Below are positions 1 to 6,941 of a DNA stretch of 11,276 nucleotides, piece by piece. The notes under the pieces are model-generated. The model did no database searches. It saw only the letters and a list, made by a program, of their open reading frames with translations, and was not told the origin of the DNA. Source of the stretch: a bacterium (GTDB lineage Bacteria > Fidelibacterota > Marinisomatia > Marinisomatales > JAHJCW01); contig JAHJCW010000332.1 in the NCBI GenBank assembly GCA_018812885.1, positions 1 to 11,276 on the forward strand. Direction: 5' to 3'. The translations under genes were made by a program, and so were the position numbers. How positions within the stretch are numbered: the stretch's first letter is position 1; each line of letters opens with the position of its first letter.

Positions 1-2714
1 TGATCAGCTGTTAGAGCATTAATCATATCCGGAAAATCATCCAAATAGCTATTCAGCCTGCCACGTTCAGCATTCGTTAATATTTGTCCGGCTAATCCGC
101 GCGTGGTTGCTAATCCAACTTTGTAAGAACCGGTGATTGTTGATTTCTTTGCATCCAGCTCAGCTTGGGTAACTCCGTTTTCTAACCATTTTTCTAATTG
201 TTCAATCGAAGCACTACGTCCTTTAGCTACCAATTGCGGTGCAAAGGTTCCCCAAATCGCCCAATACCCATCGTTTCCATTATCTACACCACCAACCCAT
301 GATTGAATACCATAAGTTAATCCTTGTTCATCTCTAACGGTTTGCATTAACCGTGCAGAAAAATTTCCACCTAAAATATAGGTGCCAAACATTAATGGAT
401 AGTAATCTTCGTGGTCGCGGTCTATACCTATCGGTAAACCGATGTAAATATCTGCGCTTGTTTTATCCTTAATAGTTACATATTCTGACACTGCGCTAAT
501 TTGATTCGCCGTCAAAGATGATTTTTTTTTCTTAAGTGAAGATGTCTTCCATCCGTCAAATACTTTTGAAACTTGTGCGCTAAACGACTCGCTATCAACA
601 TCACCAACCGCGACAATTGTCATATTCCCCAACCCATAATATGTCTTATGAAAATTCATTAAACTAACCGTTTGAGCATTATTTATCATTTTGATACGGT
701 CGTCGATTTCATAACTATAATTGGGATGGCCTTCCGGGTAAAGCTTACGTAAAAAAGCCCCACCTGCCTGCTTGCCGGTATCGTCTTTATCTCTTTTTAA
801 ATTACCAACTAAACGAGTTTTAAGTGTTCTTAAATCCTCTTTATTAAAGGCCGGTTCCCGTAGTTGTTCAGCAAGCAAACTAAGAACTAAGGGAATATCC
901 TCTTTTAAACATTTAGCATTAAACCTAACATTCTGTTGTCCGCTTGAAAAATTAATGCTTGCGCCAAACGTTTCAAGCTTATCTGCAATCTCAAATTTTG
1001 ATTTATTGATTGTTCCTTTATCGAGCATCGCGGCAGTTAAGTCCGCTATCATCATATTAGCTTGTGGACTATATACATCGCCACCCAAAAAACTACCGGC
1101 TATTGTTACTACATCTTGAACTCCTGTTTTCATTGTCAACAAACGAATTCCCTTAATTGGAGTTTGTTCAATAATTCTATTGGCTATTTTTGTCTCCGAT
1201 ATCGCATTGCCATCTGCGTTTCCTTCCGGCATAGTAGTATAATTATATGGATGATGTGCATTTGGATTGCTTGGTTGTCCTCCACCACCACCTGACCCTG
1301 TCAATGGAATAAAATAACCTGTTGTACTTTTATCTTCAACTAAATACGTATCAACGATGCGCTTAACGTCTTCTTTGGTAACTTTATTAATGTTTTCAAA
1401 ATAATTCGTATAATATGTCCAGTCACCCGTGGCAATTGCTTCATTCAAATTTGATGCAACTGAATAGGAACCATCGCGGCTATAGGCTTGCTCGGCACGT
1501 ATTTGTCCCTTCGCTCTGGCAACTTCTTCGTTTGTAACGCCTTTATTTTTAAGTAATTCGTACTCATCTAATATGATTTTTTCTACAACTTCGTGTTTTG
1601 TGCCAGGAGTTAAAAATGCATATGTTATGAATAATCCGTTATCTCTGAATGGGAAATCCCACATGCTTATGCTTGTTGCCAAACCCTTATCCACAATCTT
1701 TTTATACAATCTTCCTGACTTCCCTCCCCCTAAGATTCTTGATAAAATTTGGATTGCGTAATTGTCTTTGTGTAGTCCTTCCGGTATTTTATGTGCAATT
1801 CCTACAATTCCCATTTGCCCTGAACGTTTTATTACAAAGCGCCGGGTTCCTTCCTGTTTTGGCTCTGTAGTATACATTTCCGGAATTGGCTGTAGAGATT
1901 TTGGTATGGCACCATAATTATCTAAAATCATTTGTAAGGCTTCTTCTTTCTTAAAATCACCGATAATTGTAACTGTTGCGTTATTGGGCCAATAATATGT
2001 TTCATAAAACTCGCGCAGACGTTCTGTTGAAACACCCTCGATATCCGAACGCCATCCAATTGTCGAATGATGATATGGGTGCGCTTGATAGGCCGTTGCC
2101 CAAATATTTTTATCTAACGTATCAAACGGATCGTTTTCTCCGTTCTCAAATTCGTTGCGTACCACTGTCATTTCAGTTTGACGTTCTTCGTCCTTAATAA
2201 GCAAGTTTCGCATACGGTCGGCTTCTATCGCTATTGCACGTCCCAAATGTTCACTTGGAAGAAGTTCAAAATAATTGGTTCGGTCATTCCAGGTTGTGGC
2301 GTTTATTTGCGCTCCAATATCTTGCAGGATAGCCCAAATCGAATTCCCGTTTTCTTTGTTAAAATTTTTCGATCCTTTAAACATCATATGCTCAAGCAAG
2401 TGGGTTGATCCTGTATGTCCGATTGCTTCATTCCTGGAACCCACATGATAGGTTACCATAAAAGTAACCACCGGCGCTGAGTGGTCTTCCATTAGCAAAA
2501 CGCCCAAGTCATTAAGTGTACAACGATATTCATCAATACCGCCCGACGATTTAACAAACTCAAAGGCTGTTTCAATAGTTGGCGTTACTTTAGTTTCTTC
2601 TTTGACCATTACTTTAGTTACCTCTAATTCAGTTATTTTATTTTCTAAGTTTTCTGCGCAGGAGGACAAAATAAGCAACCCTGCCACAGTTAGTAAAAAT
2701 ATCTTTATTTTCAC
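1..2714 (-). CDS. M16 family zinc metallopeptidase, outer-membrane-type lipoprotein (3' end off the window)
   Basis: A zinc endopeptidase of the insulinase/pitrilysin family (M16), probably anchored on the periplasmic or outer face of the envelope and degrading peptides. The frame is open from a GTG at 2714 through base 3, giving 904 visible residues. The N-terminus is a lipoprotein signal (MKIKIFLLTVAGLLILSSC; lipobox LSSC, Cys19). The zinc motif HLLEH is His105-Glu108-His109, with the third ligand Glu188 in VRNEFENGEN; the 83-residue spacing fits the family. A linker TGSGGGGGQ (472-480) joins two halves. The second half lacks HxxEH but keeps the Arg/Tyr pair of the C-terminal M16 domain (R794, Y801 in VRDEQGLTYG). 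The visible end, AERGRLNSYLDDFPDMINAL, is close to where such proteins stop, so I judge only about 30-45 residues to be missing. The GTG start is preferred because it has a GAGG site 7 bases upstream and begins directly at the signal peptide. Confident in family; substrate unknown. Confidence 0.95.
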   Translation of the reverse strand, partial: MKIKIFLLTVAGLLILSSCAENLENKITELEVTKVMVKEETKVTPTIETAFEFVKSSGGIDEYRCTLNDLGVLLMEDHSAPVVTFMVTYHVGSRNEAIGHTGSTHLLEHMMFKGSKNFNKENGNSIWAILQDIGAQINATTWNDRTNYFELLPSEHLGRAIAIEADRMRNLLIKDEERQTEMTVVRNEFENGENDPFDTLDKNIWATAYQAHPYHHSTIGWRSDIEGVSTERLREFYETYYWPNNATVTIIGDFKKEEALQMILDNYGAIPKSLQPIPEMYTTEPKQEGTRRFVIKRSGQMGIVGIAHKIPEGLHKDNYAIQILSRILGGGKSGRLYKKIVDKGLATSISMWDFPFRDNGLFITYAFLTPGTKHEVVEKIILDEYELLKNKGVTNEEVARAKGQIRAEQAYSRDGSYSVASNLNEAIATGDWTYYTNYFENINKVTKEDVKRIVDTYLVEDKSTTGYFIPLTGSGGGGGQPSNPNAHHPYNYTTMPEGNADGNAISETKIANRIIEQTPIKGIRLLTMKTGVQDVVTIAGSFLGGDVYSPQANMMIADLTAAMLDKGTINKSKFEIADKLETFGASINFSSGQQNVRFNAKCLKEDIPLVLSLLAEQLREPAFNKEDLRTLKTRLVGNLKRDKDDTGKQAGGAFLRKLYPEGHPNYSYEIDDRIKMINNAQTVSLMNFHKTYYGLGNMTIVAVGDVDSESFSAQVSKVFDGWKTSSLKKKKSSLTANQISAVSEYVTIKDKTSADIYIGLPIGIDRDHEDYYPLMFGTYILGGNFSARLMQTVRDEQGLTYGIQSWVGGVDNGNDGYWAIWGTFAPQLVAKGRSASIEQLEKWLENGVTQAELDAKKSTITGSYKVGLATTRGLAGQILTNAERGRLNSYLDDFPDMINALTAD

Positions 2715-2864
2715 AATAAAACCTCATTTTATATTTTTTATAGTGTTTCAAAAATACATTAATACTAAGAATTTTAGTAGAAAGTTTTACCCGATGGACA
2801 TTCTATAAAAATTTTTAAATATCTGTGGAATATTGTTTTCTGAAGATTTTAGTTTTAACTTACT
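2715..2864. promoter_or_regulatory. Divergent intergenic region expected to hold promoters for the M16 and DUF2927-type genes
   Basis: These 150 very AT-rich bases separate two genes that point away from each other, so each must be transcribed from here. On the minus strand a TATAAAA-like stretch lies shortly before the M16 start, but no TTG/TTGACA element sits at a convincing distance. The plus-strand gene has no recognisable Shine-Dalgarno sequence. No inverted repeat stands out. The promoter role is inferred from gene orientation, not from a motif. Confidence 0.4.
2722..2725 (-). promoter_or_regulatory. Ribosome binding site deciding the GTG start of the M16 gene
   Basis: GAGG on the minus strand lies 7 bases before the GTG at 2714. 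The nearest upstream ATG (2725-2727) is out of frame with the peptidase, so this site supports GTG initiation. Confidence 0.6.
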
Positions 2865-3512
2865 ATGAAAACCATATTTATCGCTTTTATGTTTTTACTA
2901 ATTGGTTGTTCCTTCCAATCTGATGCAACCGATTTTACTCAGGAAGAAATAGATTACTTCATAGAAATCGCACTTGGTGCTGAATTTGGTAATGAAACAC
3001 CGGTAATTAAAAAATGGACTAATGACATTCGTATCAAAATTAACGGTGACCCAACCGAAGCAGACCGGCAAACTATAAATAATATTGTAAACGATTTAAA
3101 TGAGCTCATAACCGTAATAAAAATTAAGCTAGTTGAAAAAAACGAAAATCTTGTAATTGCATTTTCACCTGAGTCAGAATTTTCATCAATTGATCCTAAT
3201 TATGTGCCTACCAATTATGGTTTCTTTTGGGCATTGTGGCATGACGATAATTTTGTTATTTATGATACAAGTATTCTTATATCATCCGCTAAAATTACCC
3301 AAAAAGAACGCTCGCATTTAATTCGCGAAGAACTAACACAAAGTCTTGGATTAATGAACGATTCTAATAAATATAAAAATAGTGTTTTTTATCAAGAATG
3401 GACAGATGTTACAGATTTCTCAGAAATCGATAAATCTATTATAAAACTGCTCTATCAAAAAAAGGTGAAACCGGGCATGTCCAAAGAGCAAGTTCTTAAG
3501 GTACTAAATTAA
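2865..3512 (+). CDS. DUF2927-like lipoprotein of unknown function
   Basis: A 215-residue predicted lipoprotein. The signal MKTIFIAFMFLLIGC has a lipobox LIGC with Cys15 as the lipidated residue, so the mature protein sits in the cell envelope. Residues 45-165 match what I recall of the DUF2927 family: a VIKKWTNDIRIKINGD segment (47-62), a central beta region, then IREELTQSLGLMNDS (153-167), and near the C-terminus SIIKLLYQKKVKPGMS (191-206). The EELTQ stretch (155-159) lies where distantly related metallopeptidases would carry HExxH, but both histidines are absent, so I do not call it a protease. It is divergent from the M16 gene and its stop codon overlaps that of the minus-strand lipoprotein by four bases. 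The family match is from memory of the motif and should be confirmed by a profile search. Confidence 0.8.
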   Translation: MKTIFIAFMFLLIGCSFQSDATDFTQEEIDYFIEIALGAEFGNETPVIKKWTNDIRIKINGDPTEADRQTINNIVNDLNELITVIKIKLVEKNENLVIAFSPESEFSSIDPNYVPTNYGFFWALWHDDNFVIYDTSILISSAKITQKERSHLIREELTQSLGLMNDSNKYKNSVFYQEWTDVTDFSEIDKSIIKLLYQKKVKPGMSKEQVLKVLN

Positions 3513-3781
3513 TTCCTGATAAAAACTACATTAACCCGTTGGTGCGGTCTGTGATGTTTATTTTTATACCATCGAATTAAATCCTCCCGCTCGGCTCTTG
3601 TTAGCTGTCCTGTGTGATGAACCTTAACGGTAATTACTTTTCCATGCTGTATTGGTACAACCCGCACAATGCGATGTTTATAATTATTAACAAAAATTGT
3701 TTCACTTGGCGGTGCAGTTGTGCAACTTATCATTGAAAACATTATTAAAGCAATCACTGATATTGTATTATGATTTTTCAT
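3509..3781 (-). CDS. Small histidine-rich lipoprotein, function unknown
   Basis: A 90-residue protein that I do not recognise. It starts with a lipoprotein signal, MKNHNTISVIALIMFSMISC, with Cys20 in a MISC lipobox. The mature part is strongly basic and histidine-rich: H36, H46, the pair H55-H56, and HHRPH at 76-80, followed by a beta-like end, RVNVVFIRN. The start at 3781 is chosen over the ATG ten codons upstream because a GGGAG site lies 7 bases before it and the signal peptide begins there. It is convergent with the DUF2927-like gene, the two stops sharing TTAA, and divergent from the dehydrogenase. Metal or polyanion binding would fit the composition, but that is only inference. Confidence 0.75.
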   Translation of the reverse strand: MKNHNTISVIALIMFSMISCTTAPPSETIFVNNYKHRIVRVVPIQHGKVITVKVHHTGQLTRAEREDLIRWYKNKHHRPHQRVNVVFIRN

Positions 3782-3842
3782 AACATTTCTCCCTTTTTTA
3801 CTTAGACCCACAACTCTTTAATAAGTTAAATTTAACAATAAA
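3782..3842. promoter_or_regulatory. Short divergent promoter region with a 12-base palindrome
   Basis: Only 61 bases separate the starts of the small lipoprotein (minus) and the dehydrogenase (plus). A perfect 12-base palindrome, GTTAAATTTAAC, lies at 3825-3836, directly before the dehydrogenase start. It could be an operator, but short AT-rich palindromes also arise by chance in DNA of this composition. No Shine-Dalgarno sequence precedes the dehydrogenase. Confidence 0.35.
3789..3793 (-). promoter_or_regulatory. Ribosome binding site deciding the start of the small lipoprotein
   Basis: GGGAG on the minus strand is spaced 7 bases from the ATG at 3781. It favours this start over the in-frame ATG at 3811, which would put ten polar residues (MGLSKKGRNV) ahead of the signal peptide. 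Confidence 0.6.
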
Positions 3843-4607
3843 ATGGGTAAAAACATGAAAGATCAAGTTGTTTTAATTACCGGCGCTTCCGGTGGAATTG
3901 GTTCTGTAATTGCGGCTCAGTTCGCCGCTGTTGATGCCAAAGTAATTCTACATTATTGTAGTCAGCCGGAAAAAGCTGAAAATCTTTGCAAAGAACTTAA
4001 GGGCACAGGACACATAACAATTTGCGGTGATTTAACAAATCAAAAGGATATTGACAAAATTGTAGAAACAGCCCTTTCTGCCTTTGGCAGAATTGATGTA
4101 TTGGTAAATAATGCTGGTGTGTATTTAGAACACCGCATAGACGCAATTATTTTCGATGATTGGCAAACTGCATGGAATAAAACAATAAACACCAATCTGC
4201 TCGGTCCAGCAAATCTTACATTTCGAGTTGCTAATGAAATGATAAAACAAGGTTGTGGTAAAATAATTAATATTTCATCGCGTGGTGCTTTCCGAGGTGA
4301 ACCAACAGCTCCGGCCTATGGCGCAAGCAAGGCCGGATTGAATGCCATGGGGCAATCGCTTGCGGTAGCATTGGCGCCTCATAATATTTTTATCTATACA
4401 ATTGCGCCGGGTTTTGTTGAAACTGCAATGGCGCGTCCACACTTAACAGAAGAAAGAAAAAGAGAAATATTAAGTCAAAGTCCGATTGGTCGCGTCGCTA
4501 AGCCGGAAGAGATTGCCAAAACTGCGGTATTCTTGGCATCCGAAGGAACTGATTTTCTTACCGGTTGTATTATTGACGTGAATGGTGCTTCGTACTTGCG
4601 GTCTTAG
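3843..4607 (+). CDS. Short-chain dehydrogenase/reductase (FabG-like SDR)
   Basis: A 254-residue classical SDR, probably a cytoplasmic NAD(P)H-dependent carbonyl or alcohol oxidoreductase. All landmarks are present: the nucleotide-binding TGASGGIG (13-20), NNAG (89-92), the catalytic tetrad Asn118, Ser146, Tyr159 and Lys163 (YGASK), and the loop after strand six, PGFVETAMARP. The C-terminus GCIIDVNGASYL is the usual end of FabG-type proteins. There is no acidic residue at the end of the second strand (VILHYCSQPEKAE), which suggests NADP(H) preference. It resembles 3-oxoacyl-ACP reductase, but no fatty-acid gene is nearby, so the substrate cannot be named. The start could also be Met5 at 3855; neither has a good ribosome binding site. 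It stands alone on its strand. Confidence 0.93.
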   Translation: MGKNMKDQVVLITGASGGIGSVIAAQFAAVDAKVILHYCSQPEKAENLCKELKGTGHITICGDLTNQKDIDKIVETALSAFGRIDVLVNNAGVYLEHRIDAIIFDDWQTAWNKTINTNLLGPANLTFRVANEMIKQGCGKIINISSRGAFRGEPTAPAYGASKAGLNAMGQSLAVALAPHNIFIYTIAPGFVETAMARPHLTEERKREILSQSPIGRVAKPEEIAKTAVFLASEGTDFLTGCIIDVNGASYLRS

Positions 4608-4654
4608 TGCCCTAACTAAGTTTTTAACCCATCGCAATGATTATTACATGAATC

Positions 4655-4669
4655 CCCGACTAAATCGGG
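4655..4669. repeat. Small hairpin, CCCGA / TCGGG, after the dehydrogenase gene
   Basis: A five-base perfect stem (CCCGA, 4655-4659, with TCGGG, 4665-4669) closes a five-base loop. There is no T-run behind it on either strand, so it is a poor intrinsic terminator. The core resembles a short dispersed hairpin I remember from FCB-group genomes; that is recollection only. Confidence 0.45.
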
Positions 4670-4681
4670 AATAACAAATTT

Positions 4682-4709
4682 GTAGAGACGTAAGATCTTA
4701 CGTCTCTAC
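4682..4709. repeat. Perfect 28-base palindrome, probable dispersed REP-like repeat
   Basis: The half-site GTAGAGACGTAAGA is followed immediately by its exact reverse complement, giving 14 base pairs with no spacer. The outer GTAGAGACG...CGTCTCTAC is, as I recall, a common dispersed palindrome in several bacterial groups, including Bacteroidota and Chlorobiota relatives and cyanobacteria, with a variable centre. It lies between two convergent genes, where it could act as a transcript-end hairpin, but no U-tract follows on either strand. Confidence 0.8.
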
Positions 4710-4728
4710 TCAAAACATCGCCATTTAA

Positions 4729-4760
4729 TGTCATTCCTAACAAAGTGAAGAATCTATTTA
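4729..4760. repeat. Probable dispersed repeat fragment (TCATTCC...GTGAAGAATCT type)
   Basis: The stretch contains TGTCATTCCTAACAAAG followed by TGAAGAATCTATTTA. It matches a wording (tcattct-gag-cgaag-tgaagaatct) that I remember as a frequent intergenic repeat in many bacterial genomes. There is no second copy in this window, so the assignment depends on recollection and needs a genome-wide search. Confidence 0.45.
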
Positions 4761-4772
4761 TAATATTTATAG

Positions 4773-4813
4773 TTCTTTCTCTGCGTACTTTGTGGCTCCG
4801 TGGTAAAATATTT
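4773..4813. repeat. Probable dispersed repeat fragment (CTCTGCG...TTTGTGG...CCGTGGTAAA type)
   Basis: The words TTCTCTGCG/TACTTTGTGG/CTCCGTGGTAAAA form an internally repetitive pattern (CTGCG, TTGTGG, CCGTGG). I recall it as part of a common intergenic repeat family. It ends exactly where the methyltransferase-like tail at 4812-4862 stops. There is only one copy here, so the call is tentative. Confidence 0.4.
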
Positions 4814-4862
4814 ATTTTTTATCTTCCATACTCTCTTTCATCGCCCGCCATGGTTGTAAAAA
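4812..4862 (-). pseudogene. Remnant of the C-terminus of an isoprenylcysteine-methyltransferase-like gene
   Basis: On the minus strand these bases read FLQPWRAMKESMEDKK followed by TAA. This closely matches the end of the methyltransferase-like protein encoded at 6942-7439, FLPSWRAMRDSVEK and stop. WRAM is identical and most other changes are conservative (K/R, E/D, M/V). Nucleotide differences fall mainly at third codon positions, as expected for two coding copies that diverged under selection rather than a recent copy. An in-frame stop (4863-4865) lies directly before it and there is no start, so it cannot be expressed as such. It begins 22 bases past the protease stop. Chance similarity is possible but unlikely given the same strand and the shared stop position. 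Confidence 0.6.
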
Positions 4863-4887
4863 TTAGCCGTACGTCCATTGCTTCTTT

Positions 4888-6879
4888 TTAATCACAATTA
4901 TCTTCAAAATACTCGTAAAACTCATCACTTTCACCTTCCATTAATATTATCGTTATCATCATTGTGCCGCTAAATTCGTGATTTGTTATGTTAATGTCGG
5001 GAGGGTGCATCATTTCCATTACGCCAGACATTGTTCCTTCAGCCTCAATTACCATTGGATGGTTAGTTCCTGGATATCTTGCAGTAATAAATCCGGTTAT
5101 TATGTTCAATTGACCCGAAATGGAATTGCCAACAGCTAATGTGTTGAAATTTAAATATTCGACTGTGATGCCGTATGGCGTACCACTGCCATCATATTTG
5201 ACAATTTCTAAAACTGAATTTAATATTTTATGCGAATCCCAGAAGCCTATTTGTACGAACTGGTCCTTGGCTGTAAAGATAATTGTCCCGCCATTATTAA
5301 AGATATAGCCAATGCCTGAAGTATCACTGGTTTCGCATTCCATAATCGGTTCGCCGGCAATTTCTATTTTTGAAACATTACATATTCTGGCAGCGACGAT
5401 GCCCGGAAGGTCTCCCTCAAACTCAGGTTCCGTTATATCAATTTTTCTTAATATTTCATCAGGTGCTGGCAAATCTATCAGCAACTGTTCAATAGGTTGT
5501 GGCAGAACCAGTCTGCGCCCACTAACAGATTGGGCAGTGGATGATGAATTGTCCAAGATATAGTTTTTTATATCTCCCGGATTTAGAGTGGGTTTAATAG
5601 ATTTAAGTATTGCAGCAAGGGCTGTAACAGCCGGGGCACCAATTGAGTTGCCACTTACAATTTTCACTGCATTTGCTTTTGTAGGATCTACCACAGGACA
5701 ATATTCAGCAGGTGCAGCAATATCAATTAGCGGTCCATAAGCAGACCAAGAAGCGGCTTGTGCCGGGTAGCAATATTTTGTGCACGCTACTGTGATAACA
5801 TTTGGTAGCTGAATTCCGCAGGGGGCAGAATTGTTATTTGTAATTTCATAATGTTTATTGTCAGCTGCAACTACGAATAGTACGTCTGAATAATATTCAA
5901 AGACCTTTTTAAAAAATTTATTTTCGTCTTTATTGTCAACTTCGTTCCCATTTTTATCTCTTCCTGACCATCCAAAACTCATATTACAAATTTGTGGGTG
6001 TTCAAGAGCGAAAGTCTTATAGAGTAAGTTAATAGTTCCGGTAGCTGAGCGTCCATTCTCTGTTGTGTCTGTAGCTGCTGAAATTAATTCGAGTTTATCA
6101 GTAATTAAAGATGAAGCTATACCATTAACACCCCCATCTTTATTGTCGGCCATAATTGTTCCTGCTACCATCGTACCGTGGGCAAACGCGAACTTGCTTT
6201 CATCGGTTAAGCTTGTATGCTCAACCCATGTAGCATCATCAAATTCTTTTGTTATTTCTTCCGCAATCTTTGAATCAAGCACTAGAACCTTAACCTTGCT
6301 TAAGGTCATCTGCTCTCTGACCAATCCCATTAGTGGAACAGCTGAGTAATAATCCATATCTTCAAAAAACCGGTTTTTTTCCACATCAAGCTTATGATTA
6401 TCATAATCTCTATTGCAATAATCCTTCGAGTGTTGCACATAAAAAGGTTTTCCTATTGCATTATAGGTTGCAAATTCAACTTCTGAATAATTATTTAGTG
6501 TTTCGATCATAGACATTAATTCGGTTCCGTTTGAAAACTGATATTCAGCTTGGTACATTCCTATTGCAGGAAATTGACCCCCTAGCTCTCCTCCGGTTTC
6601 TTCTATGATGGTTTTTATTTCATCACGGTTAACATTCCCAACATCAATGCTTATTAATATATTGTTACCGATTACGTCTAATTCCCCACCGGTACTTGTT
6701 ACAATTGTTATAATACCACCATCAGAATCTTTAAAGAATACTTCGGTCGGATCAGTTTCATCTTCAATTATCGGATTTTTACTATCCTTTGTGCATCCCT
6801 TAAATGAAAAAAACATGGAAATTGCTAGAAATGAAATAATTAAAGACATAGGGTTGAATATGAATTTTTTAATAGACAT
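4888..6879 (-). CDS. Subtilisin-like (S8) serine protease, predicted lipoprotein
   Basis: A 663-residue secreted serine protease. A hydrophobic N-terminus (12-26) ends in FKGC, giving a lipobox-like Cys29, so it is probably membrane-anchored in the envelope. Residues about 72-145 look like an inhibitor I9-type propeptide (ISIDVGNVNRDEIKTIIEETG ... EVEFATYNAIGKP). The catalytic domain (about 190-470) shows Asp202 (VLVLDSK), His234 (AHGTMVAGTI), the oxyanion Asn341 (VVAADNKH, usually AAGN) and Ser412 (SGNSIGAPAV, usually GTSMAAP). The C-terminal 190 residues are beta-rich, with no domain I recognise. The start at 6879 precedes the hydrophobic segment, with a weak AAAGG upstream; the internal ATG ten codons later has no better site. 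The gene lies 62 bases downstream of the methyltransferase gene, so co-transcription is possible. The catalytic set looks complete; the substrate is unknown. Confidence 0.9.
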   Translation of the reverse strand: MSIKKFIFNPMSLIISFLAISMFFSFKGCTKDSKNPIIEDETDPTEVFFKDSDGGIITIVTSTGGELDVIGNNILISIDVGNVNRDEIKTIIEETGGELGGQFPAIGMYQAEYQFSNGTELMSMIETLNNYSEVEFATYNAIGKPFYVQHSKDYCNRDYDNHKLDVEKNRFFEDMDYYSAVPLMGLVREQMTLSKVKVLVLDSKIAEEITKEFDDATWVEHTSLTDESKFAFAHGTMVAGTIMADNKDGGVNGIASSLITDKLELISAATDTTENGRSATGTINLLYKTFALEHPQICNMSFGWSGRDKNGNEVDNKDENKFFKKVFEYYSDVLFVVAADNKHYEITNNNSAPCGIQLPNVITVACTKYCYPAQAASWSAYGPLIDIAAPAEYCPVVDPTKANAVKIVSGNSIGAPAVTALAAILKSIKPTLNPGDIKNYILDNSSSTAQSVSGRRLVLPQPIEQLLIDLPAPDEILRKIDITEPEFEGDLPGIVAARICNVSKIEIAGEPIMECETSDTSGIGYIFNNGGTIIFTAKDQFVQIGFWDSHKILNSVLEIVKYDGSGTPYGITVEYLNFNTLAVGNSISGQLNIITGFITARYPGTNHPMVIEAEGTMSGVMEMMHPPDINITNHEFSGTMMITIILMEGESDEFYEYFEDNCD

Positions 6880-6941
6880 GATTTATTAGCCTTTTAATTT
6901 TCCAAAAAGTAGTATTCAGACTTTATAGAAAACAATCAATA

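Larger units (their letters stand above)
4608..4887. other. Convergent intergenic gap, repeat-rich
   Basis: These 280 bases lie between the stops of the dehydrogenase (plus) and the protease (minus). They hold, in order, a small hairpin, the 28-base palindrome, two probable repeat fragments and the methyltransferase-like tail. No complete gene and no classical terminator with a T-run is visible for either neighbour. Confidence 0.7.

Noticed and set aside
772..1119. A 115-codon plus-strand open frame opposite the M16 gene
   Set aside because: It lies fully inside a well-supported minus-strand gene, and its product is low-complexity Ser/Leu-rich with no motif.
2725..2727. ATG upstream of the M16 GTG start
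   Set aside because: It is out of frame with the peptidase and soon leaves the lipoprotein signal; the GTG at 2714 fits both the frame and the ribosome binding site.
2602..2808. Plus-strand open frame across the M16 start region
   Set aside because: It is mostly antisense to the signal peptide region and AT-rich intergenic DNA, with no motif and no ribosome binding site.
4682..4709. The 28-base palindrome as an ordinary intrinsic terminator
   Set aside because: No run of T follows it on either strand, and the stem has no separate loop; a dispersed repeat explains it better.
4640..4815. A CRISPR array in the repeat-rich gap
   Set aside because: The repeats are all different from one another; there is no regularly spaced identical unit.
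4863..4887. A longer C-terminal extension of the remnant reading KQWTYG before FLQPW
   Set aside because: An in-frame stop separates it from the similar part, and this stretch does not convincingly align with the methyltransferase.
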